A DNA stretch of 33,934 nucleotides from Jidongwangia harbinensis (GCF_020216025.1 NZ_JAIWNC010000007.1:1-33934); one strand, 5' to 3'. Counted from the first letter of the stretch, positions 20,177-27,645 are shown. Notes: generated from the sequence alone by a model not told the origin. Made by a program: numbers and translations.

Positions 20177-21397
20177 ATGGTGGCAGGGCCATTGACCAGC
20201 ATGGTTGGGGATCGGGTGGCAAAGGGCGAATCGGGCACGCCTCGGCGGGCGGCGAAGGTCGGCGCCGAGGGCGCGAAGCCCAGGCGGCGGCGTGCTCCGC
20301 TGTGGGCGCGGCTGTGCGCGGTCTTCGGCTGCCTCCTCATGGTCATCAGCGGCGGTGCGCTCGTCACCAGCCAGGTGCTGGTGGCCCGCTACGCCGGTGC
20401 GGTCAACAACCAGGACCTGTTCGGTGACGCCGCGGTCGCCGGGGAGAAGAAGGACAAGCCGAGCGAGATCAAGGGCCCGGCGACCATCCTGCTGGCCGGC
20501 ATCGACCCGCGCGACACCAAGACCGCGCCGCTGTCGGACTCGATCATCGTGGTGCACGTACCGAAGAACATGAACGAGGCGTACGTCTTCTCCGTCCCGC
20601 GGGACCTCCGGGTGGAGATCCCGGCGTACGAGAAGACCGGGTTCAACGGCGGCACCGACAAGATCAACTCGGCGATGTCGTACGGCAGCCGGAAGCCCGA
20701 CGGCGGGCACGACATCGCCCAGGGGTTCGGCCTGCTGGCGAAGACGATGTCCAAGCTCACCGGGGTCGAGGAGTTCGACGCCGGCGCCATCGTGAACTTC
20801 GGCGGCTTCAAGAAGATCGTCGACGCGATGGGCGGCGTCACCATGACGATCGACCAGGACGTCAAGTCCGAGCACCTGCAGCCCAACGGTCAGTCCCGGC
20901 CCAAGCTGGCGCGGTGCTCCGACAACCAGTGCGAGCACCCCTACTACGGGCCGCAGAAGCAGTACAAGAAGGGCACCCGCCACCTCAAGGGGTGGGAGGC
21001 GCTGGACTACGTCCGCCAGCGGTACGGCCTGAAGAACGGCGACTACGACCGGCAGCGGCACCAGCAGCAGTTCATCAAGGCCATCGCCAAGCAGGCGCTG
21101 AGCAAGGACGTGGTGACCAATCCGGCCAAGCTGGACCGGGTGCTGCGGGCCGCCGGTGGGTCGCTCACCTTCGCCGGGCGCGGCTACAACGTGGTCGACT
21201 GGGGCCTGGCCCTGAAGAACGTCAGCCCGGAGAACATGACCCTGATCAAGCTGCCCGGCCGCTCACTGATCGAGGGCGGGCAGTACCGGGGCGAGGCGCT
21301 GGACCCGTCCGCCGAGGAGTTCTTCGACGCATTGAAGAACGACAGCGTCGGTACGTTCCTGCTCAGTCACCCCGAGTTCATCCAGGCCGAGGAGTAG
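20177..21397 (+). CDS. LytR-CpsA-Psr family protein (cell-wall glycopolymer ligase)
   Basis: About 406 aa. A basic cytosolic tail ending in PRRRRAPLWAR is followed by one membrane helix (LCAVFGCLLMVISGGALV) and an extracellular LCP domain. Landmarks are LLAGIDPRDTKTAPLSDSI, YVFSVPRDLRVEIP with conserved Arg, DKINSAMSYG, FGGFKKIVDAMGGVTM and the C-terminal ALDYVRQRYGLKNGDYDRQRHQQQF. LCP enzymes transfer lipid-linked glycopolymers such as teichoic acid or arabinogalactan to peptidoglycan. The start is uncertain: ATG 20177, ATG 20201 and GTG 20216 are all in frame; GTG 20216 has GGGGA four bases upstream. It sits between atpD and atpC, an unusual place, and seems to have its own promoter. Confidence 0.88.
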   Translation: MVAGPLTSMVGDRVAKGESGTPRRAAKVGAEGAKPRRRRAPLWARLCAVFGCLLMVISGGALVTSQVLVARYAGAVNNQDLFGDAAVAGEKKDKPSEIKGPATILLAGIDPRDTKTAPLSDSIIVVHVPKNMNEAYVFSVPRDLRVEIPAYEKTGFNGGTDKINSAMSYGSRKPDGGHDIAQGFGLLAKTMSKLTGVEEFDAGAIVNFGGFKKIVDAMGGVTMTIDQDVKSEHLQPNGQSRPKLARCSDNQCEHPYYGPQKQYKKGTRHLKGWEALDYVRQRYGLKNGDYDRQRHQQQFIKAIAKQALSKDVVTNPAKLDRVLRAAGGSLTFAGRGYNVVDWGLALKNVSPENMTLIKLPGRSLIEGGQYRGEALDPSAEEFFDALKNDSVGTFLLSHPEFIQAEE

Positions 21398-21430
21398 CCA
21401 CCCGGGACACCGGGCCGGCGTACCGCCATC

Positions 21431-21436
21431 TAGAAT
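21431..21436 (+). promoter_or_regulatory. Possible -10 element (TAGAAT) before atpC
   Basis: TAGAAT lies 36 bases before the atpC GTG and would give a leader of about 30 bases containing the ribosome site GAGGAGA. No -35 box at proper spacing. Read-through from the LCP gene is the alternative. Confidence 0.4.
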
Positions 21437-21472
21437 TCCACCCGTCAGGGTTCGTAGGACTGAGGAGACAGC

Positions 21473-21754
21473 GTGGCCAGTCAGCTGCACGTCCGGGTCG
21501 TCGCCGTCGAGGAGCGGATCTGGTCCGGTGACGCCGACATGGTCGTCGCCCGGACGACCGAGGGCGAGATCGGCGTCCTGCCCGGCCACGCACCGCTGCT
21601 CGGTCTGCTCAAGGAGCCCAGCCAGGTGCGGGTCAAGCTCGCCGGCGGAGACCAGCTGACCTACGACGTCACCGGCGGTTTCCTCTCCATCGACGCGGAC
21701 GGCGTGACCGTCCTGGCGGAGAGTGCCACCCCCGCCACGCCCGACGCGCACTGA
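21473..21754 (+). CDS. atpC: ATP synthase F1 subunit epsilon, short form
   Basis: 93 aa. The N-terminal beta-sandwich is complete: LHVRVVAVEERIWSGDADMVVARTTEGEIGVLPGHAPLL and the strands up to GGFLSIDADGVTVLAESA. Family members usually have 110-140 residues with a C-terminal pair of helices that can insert into the alpha/beta hexamer and inhibit hydrolysis; here the chain ends right after the sandwich in ATPATPDAH. No frameshifted helix remnant is left: DUF2550 begins eight bases later. GTG at 21473 has GAGGAGA six bases upstream. It is separated from atpD by a terminator hairpin and the LCP gene, although the product must join the same F1 complex in one copy per enzyme. Confidence 0.95.
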   Translation: MASQLHVRVVAVEERIWSGDADMVVARTTEGEIGVLPGHAPLLGLLKEPSQVRVKLAGGDQLTYDVTGGFLSIDADGVTVLAESATPATPDAH

Positions 21755-21762
21755 CGCCCACG

Positions 21763-22230
21763 ATGCAGATTCTGGAACTCCTCGGAATCTGTTTCGGCGC
21801 GTTCCTCGCGCTACTCCTAGCGATCTTCCTCCGCCGCCGGCTGCTCATGGCCGGCGGCGGAACCATTCGGGTCCAGGTCCGGGTCAGCACGATGGTCCCC
21901 GGTCGCGGCTGGTCGTCCGGCATCGGCCAGTTCGTCGGCGACGAGCTGCGCTTCCACCGCATGTTCAGCTTCGCGGTCCGGCCCAAGCGGGTGCTCGACC
22001 GGCGCGGGCTCACGGTCGACGACCGCCGCCTCCCGGAGGGGCCGGAACGCCTCGCCATGCCCGGCGACTGGGTGATCCTGACCTGCACCACCGACGGCTG
22101 CCGGGTGGAGATCGCGATGGCCGAGTCCACGGTCACCGGTTTCCTGTCCTGGCTCGAGGCCGGCCCGCCCGGCCGCCGGCTTCACCCGCACAGGTCGGCC
22201 GGCGGCTCGGAGACCAGCTCCACCTCGTAA
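21763..22230 (+). CDS. DUF2550 family membrane-anchored protein
   Basis: 155 aa. One membrane helix at about 5-24 (LLGICFGAFLALLLAIFL) is followed by RRR and a soluble domain of about 110 residues that carries the DUF2550 pattern, including VGDELRFHRMFSFAVRPKRVLDR and the late MPGDWVILTC. The family is confined to actinobacteria and usually lies directly after atpC, as in mycobacteria; its function is unknown. It begins eight bases after atpC, so the two are one transcription unit. Its last 49 bases overlap the 3' end of the convergent VOC gene, and the C-terminal 15 or so residues (rich in His, Ser, Gly) may be only a consequence of that overlap. Confidence 0.87.
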   Translation: MQILELLGICFGAFLALLLAIFLRRRLLMAGGGTIRVQVRVSTMVPGRGWSSGIGQFVGDELRFHRMFSFAVRPKRVLDRRGLTVDDRRLPEGPERLAMPGDWVILTCTTDGCRVEIAMAESTVTGFLSWLEAGPPGRRLHPHRSAGGSETSSTS

Positions 22231-22592
22231 CCCCAGCCGTCCTCCAGGTAGGCCGCGTAGCTGTCCGGCCCACCCGCGTGCGGATGCCGGTCCGCGAACA
22301 TCAGCGCCCAGCCGTGCTCCGGCGCCGCCGCGGCCAGCCGGTCCACCTCGTCCCGGCCGCCCACCGTGAACGCCAGATGGTTCAGCCCGGGCGCCAGCCG
22401 GTCGTGCACCGGCCCGGACCGGGCCGGTGACTCCTCCAGCACCAGGTACGTCCTGCCGTGCCGCCAGGACCGGCCCAGCGCCCACCGCTGGTACGGCACC
22501 CAGCCCAACTCGCCCAGCAGCCAGCCCCACGGGCCCACGGCTCCACTCAGGTCCGGCACCCACAGCTCGACGTGGTGCAGGCCGCCGGTCAC
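22182..22592 (-). CDS. VOC (glyoxalase/bleomycin-resistance) superfamily protein
   Basis: 136 aa, a single two-module VOC domain. Metal-site candidates are the His in GGLHHVELWVPD (6-7), the His in GLNHLAFTV and the Glu in GWGYEVELV near the C-terminus, spaced as in the family. It could be a dioxygenase, isomerase or antibiotic-binding protein; substrate is not predictable. The GTG start at 22592 overlaps the TGA of the upstream adenosyltransferase (GTGA), so the start is set by coupling. The 3' end overlaps DUF2550 on the other strand. Confidence 0.83.
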   Translation of the reverse strand: MTGGLHHVELWVPDLSGAVGPWGWLLGELGWVPYQRWALGRSWRHGRTYLVLEESPARSGPVHDRLAPGLNHLAFTVGGRDEVDRLAAAAPEHGWALMFADRHPHAGGPDSYAAYLEDGWGYEVELVSEPPADLCG

Positions 22593-23164
22593 CGTCCCGC
22601 GCCGCCCGGCACCCACTTGACGTCGCCGTTCGGGTTGGCCGTCCGGGCCAGGATGAACAGCAGGTCGGACAGCCGGTTCAGATACTTCGCCGGCAGCACG
22701 CCGGTGCGCTCCGGGTCCGCCGTGCACAACGCCCACACCGAACGTTCGGCCCGCCGTGCCACGGTCCGCGCCACGTGCAGCAGCGCGGCGCCCGGGGTGC
22801 CGCCGGGGAGCACGAAGGAGTCCAGCGCCGGCAGGAGTTCGTTGAACTCGTCACACCAGCCCTCGAGCCGCTCCACGTACGCCTCGGTGATCCGCAGCGG
22901 CGGGTACGGCGGGTTCTCCGACTCCGGATTGCACAGATCGGCGCCCACGTCGAAGAGGTCGTTCTGGATCGTCGCGAGCATGGTCCGCAGGTCGGCGGTC
23001 AGCCCGCCCAGGGCCAGCGCCACGCCGAGCGCGGCATTGCACTCGTCGACGTCGGCGTACGCCACGATCCGCGGATCGGTCTTCTCCACCTGCTCGTTGT
23101 TGCCCAGGCGGGTCTGCCCGGCGTCGCCGGTCTTGGTGTAGATGCGGGTGAGATGCACGGCCAT
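22589..23164 (-). CDS. pduO: PduO-type ATP:cob(I)alamin adenosyltransferase
   Basis: 191 aa. The family marks are near the N terminus, [16 protein letters not shown] (ATP-binding loop), then [22 protein letters not shown] and the conserved [10 protein letters not shown] helix. The enzyme attaches the 5'-deoxyadenosyl group of ATP to cob(I)alamin, making coenzyme B12. The same gene lies next to murA in mycobacteria, so synteny supports the call. ATG at 23164 is chosen because a TAGGGT -10 element ends seven bases before it; an upstream GTG at 23173 would lie inside that promoter. The stop overlaps the VOC gene start. Confidence 0.94.
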   Translation of the reverse strand: MAVHLTRIYTKTGDAGQTRLGNNEQVEKTDPRIVAYADVDECNAALGVALALGGLTADLRTMLATIQNDLFDVGADLCNPESENPPYPPLRITEAYVERLEGWCDEFNELLPALDSFVLPGGTPGAALLHVARTVARRAERSVWALCTADPERTGVLPAKYLNRLSDLLFILARTANPNGDVKWVPGGAGR

Positions 23165-23171
23165 GGCACCC

Positions 23172-23177
23172 ACCCTA
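23172..23177 (-). promoter_or_regulatory. -10 element (TAGGGT) of leaderless pduO
   Basis: TAGGGT on the minus strand, seven bases before the ATG at 23164. It is back to back with the murA promoter within a 50-base gap. Confidence 0.6.
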
Positions 23178-23201
23178 CGGAGCCCGGTGCGGAGAACCCC
23201 A

Positions 23202-23207
23202 TACGAT
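23202..23207 (+). promoter_or_regulatory. -10 element (TACGAT) of leaderless murA
   Basis: TACGAT ends seven bases before the GTG at 23215. The ATG at 23206 overlaps this hexamer and is therefore unlikely to be the true start. Confidence 0.6.
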
Positions 23208-23214
23208 GGCCCGC

Positions 23215-24492
23215 GTGGATGTGATCAGGGTGAAGGGCGGCGCGCGGCTCGCCGGTGACGTCACGGTCGGCGGCGCGAAGAACTCCGCGCTCAAGCTGAT
23301 GGCGGTCGCACTGCTCGCCGAGGGACAGACCGTGATCGGGAACGTGCCCCGGATCACCGACATCGCCATCATGGCCGAGGTGCTGCGCCGGCTCGGTTGC
23401 CAGGTGACGCTGGACGGCACCGAGGCGACCATCGACGTACCGGCCGAGCCCGGCAGCGAGGCCGACTACGACCTGGTGCGCCGTCTGCGCGCGTCGATCT
23501 GCGTACTGGGCCCGCTGCTGGCCCGCCGCGGGTACGTCCGGGTGGCGCTGCCCGGCGGCGACATGATCGGCTCCCGCGGCCTGGACATGCACGTCTCCGG
23601 GCTGGCCCGGATGGGCGCCGACATCACCGGCGAGCACGGCTTCGTCATCGCGTCCGCGCCGAACGGGCTGCGCGGCTCGAAGATCTGGCTGGACTTCCCG
23701 AGCGTCGGCGCCACCGAGAACCTGCTGATGGCCGCGGTGCTGGCCAAGGGCGTCACGGAGATCGACAACGCGGCCCGCGAGCCGGAGATCGTGGACATCT
23801 GCCAGATGCTCAACGCGATGGGCGCCCGGATCTCCGGCGCCGGAACGTCCATCCTGGAGATCGAGGGCGTGGACGCGCTCCGGCCGGTGCGGCACACCAC
23901 GGTGGGCGACCGGATCGTGGCCGGCACCTGGGCGTTCGCCACCGCCATGACGCGCGGTGAGGTGACCGTGCACGGCGTGCGCCCGGAATTCCTGGACATC
24001 GCGCTGGACAAGCTGGTGCAGGCCGGCGCGGTGGTCGACCCCGGAGAACAGCACTTCCGGGTACGCATGGACGACCGCCCGAAGGCCGTGGACATCGTGA
24101 CGCTGCCGTTCCCGGGCTTCGCCACCGACCTGCTGCCGATGGCGATCGGCCTGGCCACGGTGGCCGAGGGCTCGTCGCTGATCACCGAGAACATCTTCGA
24201 CGGCCGGTTCATGTTCGTGAACGAGATGGTGCGGCTCGGTGCGGACATCCGTACCGACGGGCACCACGCCGTGGTCCGCGGCCGGGAGCGGCTCTCCGGA
24301 GCGCCGGTCCGGGCGACCGACATCCGGGCCGGTGCCGGGCTGGTCATCGCCGGGCTGTGCGCGGACGGCGTCACCGAGGTCGGCGAGGTCCACCACATCG
24401 ACCGCGGCTACCCCGACTTCGTGTCCGACCTGGCGAAGCTCGGCGTCGAGGTGGAACGCGCGGACGTGCCGGAGCCGACGTTCGACTTCTGA
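23215..24492 (+). CDS. murA: UDP-N-acetylglucosamine 1-carboxyvinyltransferase
   Basis: 425 aa. First committed step of peptidoglycan synthesis: transfer of enolpyruvate from PEP to UDP-GlcNAc in the cytosol. Full EPSP-synthase-like fold with GGAKNSALK at 19-27 (K22 and N23 contact substrate). The catalytic loop reads [14 protein letters not shown]; the position that is Cys in most bacteria (C115 in E. coli), and is alkylated by fosfomycin, is Asp here (D116), as in mycobacteria. The enzyme should be active but resistant to fosfomycin. GTG at 23215 is preferred over the ATG at 23206 because of the leaderless promoter spacing. The rRNA operon that follows murA in mycobacteria is absent. Confidence 0.96.
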   Translation: MDVIRVKGGARLAGDVTVGGAKNSALKLMAVALLAEGQTVIGNVPRITDIAIMAEVLRRLGCQVTLDGTEATIDVPAEPGSEADYDLVRRLRASICVLGPLLARRGYVRVALPGGDMIGSRGLDMHVSGLARMGADITGEHGFVIASAPNGLRGSKIWLDFPSVGATENLLMAAVLAKGVTEIDNAAREPEIVDICQMLNAMGARISGAGTSILEIEGVDALRPVRHTTVGDRIVAGTWAFATAMTRGEVTVHGVRPEFLDIALDKLVQAGAVVDPGEQHFRVRMDDRPKAVDIVTLPFPGFATDLLPMAIGLATVAEGSSLITENIFDGRFMFVNEMVRLGADIRTDGHHAVVRGRERLSGAPVRATDIRAGAGLVIAGLCADGVTEVGEVHHIDRGYPDFVSDLAKLGVEVERADVPEPTFDF

Positions 24493-24549
24493 GCCCACCC
24501 GCGGCGGAAAACCCATGCGAGTACGTGACATGAGCCCGTACCCCGGAGG

Positions 24550-24903
24550 TCAGAGGGCCGGGAGGTCGCCGACCAGCCGGCGGGCCTCCTCGATGTGTTC
24601 CGGAAAGACCAGCACGGCGACCTGGCCGTCCGGCCGGAGCGCGCGGGTGGCCCGGATGCCGGCGTCGGCGAGCAGCCGCCGGATGTCGTCGGCCACCTCC
24701 GGCTCGTCGACCACCGCGGCCGGGCAGAGCAGGCCGTAGTCCTCCTGCTCGCCGAAGATGGCCAGCCCGTACAGCTCGCGCAGCGGGTCGTCGGCGCGTT
24801 CCACCCATTGCAGTCCGAGGCGCCAGAACACCACGCCGACGATGCCGATCAGCATGACGGCGACCAGTGGCCCGATGAGGTACCAGCCGTCGCTCGTGGC
24901 CAT
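24550..24903 (-). CDS. Single-TM protein with DUF2007-like C-terminal domain
   Basis: 117 aa. One N-terminal membrane helix (about 8-28, LIGPLVAVMLIGIVGVVFW) is followed by a soluble part in which EVADDIRRLLADAGIRATRAL, VAVLVFPEHIEEARRLVGDL resembles the small ferredoxin-like DUF2007 fold, often called a putative signal-transducing protein. Function unknown. The ATG at 24903 lies six bases after a CAGACT -10 element and so fits a leaderless message; the GTG at 24909 abuts that element and is rejected. It is convergent with murA across a 57-base gap in which no terminator stem was found. Confidence 0.75.
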   Translation of the reverse strand: MATSDGWYLIGPLVAVMLIGIVGVVFWRLGLQWVERADDPLRELYGLAIFGEQEDYGLLCPAAVVDEPEVADDIRRLLADAGIRATRALRPDGQVAVLVFPEHIEEARRLVGDLPAL

Positions 24904-24909
24904 GGGCAC

Positions 24910-24915
24910 AGTCTG
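24910..24915 (-). promoter_or_regulatory. -10 element (CAGACT) of the DUF2007-like gene
   Basis: Minus-strand CAGACT preceded by TGC, six bases before the ATG at 24903. Same hexamer as at tsaC and rpmE. Confidence 0.55.
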
Positions 24916-24997
24916 GCACCGGCGATCACGGTTTTCCCTGGATTTGCCCCGATCGGGACAACGGCCCGGTGGCTGAGTCCTCGTTAAGGCCTTTCGC

Positions 24998-25003
24998 TAG
25001 GGT
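24998..25003 (+). promoter_or_regulatory. -10 element (TAGGGT) of the dehydrogenase gene
   Basis: TAGGGT lies 33 bases before the ATG at 25037. Unlike the leaderless genes that share this hexamer, the message would have a leader of about 27 bases with the ribosome site GAAGGAG. Confidence 0.5.
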
Positions 25004-25036
25004 GAACAGAGGACTTCAGCGACGAAGGAGACGCAC

Positions 25037-25885
25037 ATGGCGGGTCGGCTCGCGGTCATCGGCTCGGGTCTGATGGGCTCTGGCATCGCCCAGGTGTCGG
25101 CACAGGCCGGGTGGCAGGTCACCATGCGGGACATCGACGATGCCTCGCTCTACCGCGGTGTCAGCGCGATCCGGGACTCCCTGGGCCGGTTCGCCGCCAA
25201 GGGAAAGATCTCGGAGGAGGACGCCGAGGAGACGCTCAGCCGGATCACCACCACCACCGACCTGGACGCGGCGGCGGACGCGGACATCGTGGTGGAGGCG
25301 ATCTTCGAGCGGATCGAGGCGAAGCACGAGGTGTTCCGCACGCTCGACAAGATCTGCAAGGCCGGCGCGGTCCTGGGCACCAACACCTCCGCCATCCCGA
25401 TCACCCAGATCGCCGCCGTGACCGCCCGGCCGGAGTCCGTGGTCGGCATCCACTTCTTCTCGCCGGTGCCGATGATGAAGCTCGTCGAGCTGGTCCGCGG
25501 CTACCAGACCTCGGACGACACGCTGGCCGCCGCCCGGTCGTACGCGGAGGAGGTCGGCAAGACCTGCGTCGAGGTCAAGCGGGACGTGGCCGGCTTCGTC
25601 TCCAACCGGCTGTTCGCCGCGCTGGTGGTCGAGGCGATCAAGCTGGTCGAGACCGGGGTGGTCTCCGCGGCCGACCTGGACACGGTCATGAAGCTCGGCT
25701 TCGGGCACACCATGGGCCCGCTGGCGACCGTCGACCTGACCGGCATCGACGTGCTGCTGCACGCCGCCCAGAACATCTACCACGACACCGGCGACGACAA
25801 GTTCTTCCCGCCGGAACTGATGCAGCGCATGGTCACCGCCGGCGACCTGGGCCGCAAGACCGGCAAGGGCTTCTACTCGTACTAG
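25037..25885 (+). CDS. 3-hydroxybutyryl-CoA dehydrogenase
   Basis: 282 aa, single-domain-pair 3-hydroxyacyl-CoA dehydrogenase. The NAD(P)-binding loop GSGLMGSGIAQ is at 9-19. The catalytic His-Glu pair is H139 and E151 in GIHFFSPVPMMKLVELV, with N190 in GFVSNRLF. The C-terminal domain carries DTVMKLGFGHTMGPL and the final GRKTGKGFYSY. It oxidises or reduces the 3-hydroxy/3-keto acyl-CoA pair in butanoate and polyhydroxybutyrate metabolism or supplies (S)-3-hydroxybutyryl-CoA to the ethylmalonyl-CoA route; there is no neighbour to choose between them. GAAGGAG precedes the ATG. Its TAG lies in a 12-bp palindrome shared with the stop of the convergent gene. Confidence 0.93.
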   Translation: MAGRLAVIGSGLMGSGIAQVSAQAGWQVTMRDIDDASLYRGVSAIRDSLGRFAAKGKISEEDAEETLSRITTTTDLDAAADADIVVEAIFERIEAKHEVFRTLDKICKAGAVLGTNTSAIPITQIAAVTARPESVVGIHFFSPVPMMKLVELVRGYQTSDDTLAAARSYAEEVGKTCVEVKRDVAGFVSNRLFAALVVEAIKLVETGVVSAADLDTVMKLGFGHTMGPLATVDLTGIDVLLHAAQNIYHDTGDDKFFPPELMQRMVTAGDLGRKTGKGFYSY

Positions 25886-25893
25886 GGCCCTAG
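25882..25893. repeat. 12-bp palindrome holding both convergent stop codons
   Basis: CTAGGGCCCTAG is a perfect palindrome; the left TAG ends the dehydrogenase and the right one, on the minus strand, ends the ABC permease. Too short and loop-free to be a classical terminator by itself. Confidence 0.7.
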
Positions 25894-26681
25894 CCGTCGC
25901 GCCGGGTCGTCCAGCGGAACGTGGTGAGGCACAGGACCAGGGCGACCACGCACCACAGGCCCAGCACCAGGGCGACCCGGCCGAGTTCGTAGGAGCCGGC
26001 CGGTTCCCGGGCGCCGAACGACTCCGGCAGGAACACCGCCCGCAGCCCCTGGCACATCCACTTCAGCGGAAAGATCGCGGCCACGTTCTGCATCCAGGTG
26101 GGCAGGCTGGTGAACACGAAGAACACGCCGGAGGTGAACTGCAGGATCAGCGCCACCGGTGTGACCACCGCCGGTGCGCTGCGCCCGGTCCGGGCCAGCG
26201 ACGAGAACGCCACCCCGCACAGCGTGCACGCGGTGATGCCGAGCACCGACACCCACAGGAAGGTCAGCCACTTGGCGCCGCTGTCCGGCAGATCCAGCCC
26301 GAACAACAGGGCGGCCACGGCCAGCAGGATCGCGGTCTCCAGTACCGCGATGAACGCCACCATCAACACCTTGCCGGCGAAGTAGACCCACTTCGGCATC
26401 GGCGTGCCGAGCAGCCGCTTGAGCACCCCCCGGTCGCGTTCCATCGGAATCTGGATGGCCAGCGCCTGAAAACCCGCCGTCATCAGCCCGGTGGCGATCA
26501 TCCCGGTCACGAAGTACTGGGTGAACTTCACCCCGGCGCCGATCTCCCCGGTGAAGATCGACCCGAACACCAGAATCATGATCGCCGGAAACGCCAGCGT
26601 GAACATCACCTGCTCCCGGCTGCGCAGGAACTGCCGGATCTCCAGCCCGCCCTGCCGCAGGCCCAACGACGCCGTACTCAT
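25890..26681 (-). CDS. ABC-2 type transporter permease
   Basis: 263 aa with six predicted membrane spans: about 27-47, 58-78, 102-128, 140-160, 170-192 and 233-253. The segment between spans two and three, ERDRGVLKRLLGTPMPKWVYF, is the ABC-2 cytosolic coupling helix. The family exports drugs, polyketides or lipids. It pairs with the ATPase upstream: the ATG overlaps the ATPase stop by four bases (ATGA). Substrate unknown; no biosynthetic genes nearby point to an antibiotic. Confidence 0.9.
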   Translation of the reverse strand: MSTASLGLRQGGLEIRQFLRSREQVMFTLAFPAIMILVFGSIFTGEIGAGVKFTQYFVTGMIATGLMTAGFQALAIQIPMERDRGVLKRLLGTPMPKWVYFAGKVLMVAFIAVLETAILLAVAALLFGLDLPDSGAKWLTFLWVSVLGITACTLCGVAFSSLARTGRSAPAVVTPVALILQFTSGVFFVFTSLPTWMQNVAAIFPLKWMCQGLRAVFLPESFGAREPAGSYELGRVALVLGLWCVVALVLCLTTFRWTTRRDG

Positions 26682-27559
26682 CGCGCCCCGATCATGTCCA
26701 GGTAGACGTCCTCGAGCGTCGGCCGGGTCACCGTGAGCCCCGGCACCTCGCCGTCGAACCGCGCGGCCAGGTCGGTCACCACCGCCGTCGGCGCCGCGCT
26801 CTCGGTGCGATGCCAGGTGCCGTCCGGGGTACGCCAGGACACCGTCGCCAGCGCCGAGTCACGGTTCCCCAGCTGCCGCGGCGTATCCAGCGCGATCAGC
26901 CGCCCGCCGGCGATCACGCCCACCCGGTCGGCGAGCGCCTCCGCCTCCTCCAGGTAGTGCGTGGTCAGCACGATGGTGGTGCCGGTGGCCCGCAGATCCC
27001 GGACCAGTCCCCAGAACTCGCGGCGCGCCTCCGGATCGAAGCCGGTGGTCGGCTCGTCCAGAAACAGCAGATCCGGCCGGCCCACGATGCCGAGCGCCAC
27101 GTCGAGACGGCGCTTCTGCCCACCGGAGAGCGTGTGCGTACGCGCCGTCACCTTGCCGGTGAGCCCGACCCGGTCGATCACCGCGGCCGGATCGTCGGCG
27201 TCCGGATAGAAGCGGGCGAAATGCCGGACCACCTCGCCCACGGTCAACTCGTCGAACTCCCCGGTGCCCTGCAGCACGATGCCGATCCGCCGGCGCCACC
27301 CCCGCGCGGCCGGATCGGCGGCGGCCCGCCGCCCGGTCGCCACGGCCGGATCGACGCCCAGCACGGTCACCTCGCCGCCGTCCCGTCGTCGGTAGCCCTC
27401 GAGAATCTCCACGGTGGTGGTCTTGCCCGCCCCGTTCGGCCCGAGCAGCGCGAAGATCTCGCCGGCGGCCACGTCCAGATCGATGCCGTCCACGGCCGCC
27501 CGGGCGCCGTAGACCTTCCGCAATCCCCGCACCCGGATCGCGGCCTCCCGGTCCACCAT
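26678..27559 (-). CDS. ABC transporter ATP-binding protein (DrrA-type)
   Basis: 293 aa. Walker A GPNGAGKTT at 40-48, signature LSGGQ at 144-148, Walker B LLFLDE at 164-169 with catalytic Glu E169, and the H-loop His in TTHYLEEAE. The C-terminal 80 residues are the domain usual in DrrA-like exporters. An insertion of about 15 residues, PAVATGRRAAADPAARG, follows Walker A by about 25 residues. It powers the permease encoded next. ATG at 27559 is six bases from a TAGGGT -10 element, suggesting a leaderless operon message. Confidence 0.93.
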   Translation of the reverse strand: MVDREAAIRVRGLRKVYGARAAVDGIDLDVAAGEIFALLGPNGAGKTTTVEILEGYRRRDGGEVTVLGVDPAVATGRRAAADPAARGWRRRIGIVLQGTGEFDELTVGEVVRHFARFYPDADDPAAVIDRVGLTGKVTARTHTLSGGQKRRLDVALGIVGRPDLLFLDEPTTGFDPEARREFWGLVRDLRATGTTIVLTTHYLEEAEALADRVGVIAGGRLIALDTPRQLGNRDSALATVSWRTPDGTWHRTESAAPTAVVTDLAARFDGEVPGLTVTRPTLEDVYLDMIGAR

Positions 27560-27565
27560 GCCCCG

Positions 27566-27571
27566 ACCCTA
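27566..27571 (-). promoter_or_regulatory. -10 element (TAGGGT) of the leaderless ABC operon
   Basis: Minus-strand TAGGGT ending six bases before the ATG at 27559. The same hexamer is used at pduO and at the dehydrogenase gene. Confidence 0.6.
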
Positions 27572-27590
27572 CGGCGTCCGTTGCGCGTGC

Positions 27591-27645
27591 GCCTGCCCCG
27601 CGTCCGCCTGCCCCGCGTCCGCCTGCCCCGCGTCCGCCTGCGTCC
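27591..27645. repeat. 15-bp tandem repeat, 3.7 copies
   Basis: GCCTGCCCCGCGTCC occurs at 27591, 27606 and 27621, followed by a shortened copy at 27636-27645. It lies in the 170-base gap between the ABC operon start and the end of the next minus-strand gene. No hairpin or gene is seen in it; the rest of the gap is empty apart from the -10 element. Confidence 0.9.

Noticed and set aside
24493..24549. rRNA operon or its promoter after murA as in mycobacteria
   Set aside because: The gap is 57 bases and leads into a convergent small membrane protein; no rRNA sequence is present.
27591..27645. CRISPR array
   Set aside because: Repeats are directly contiguous with no spacers, only 15 bp long, and no cas genes are present.
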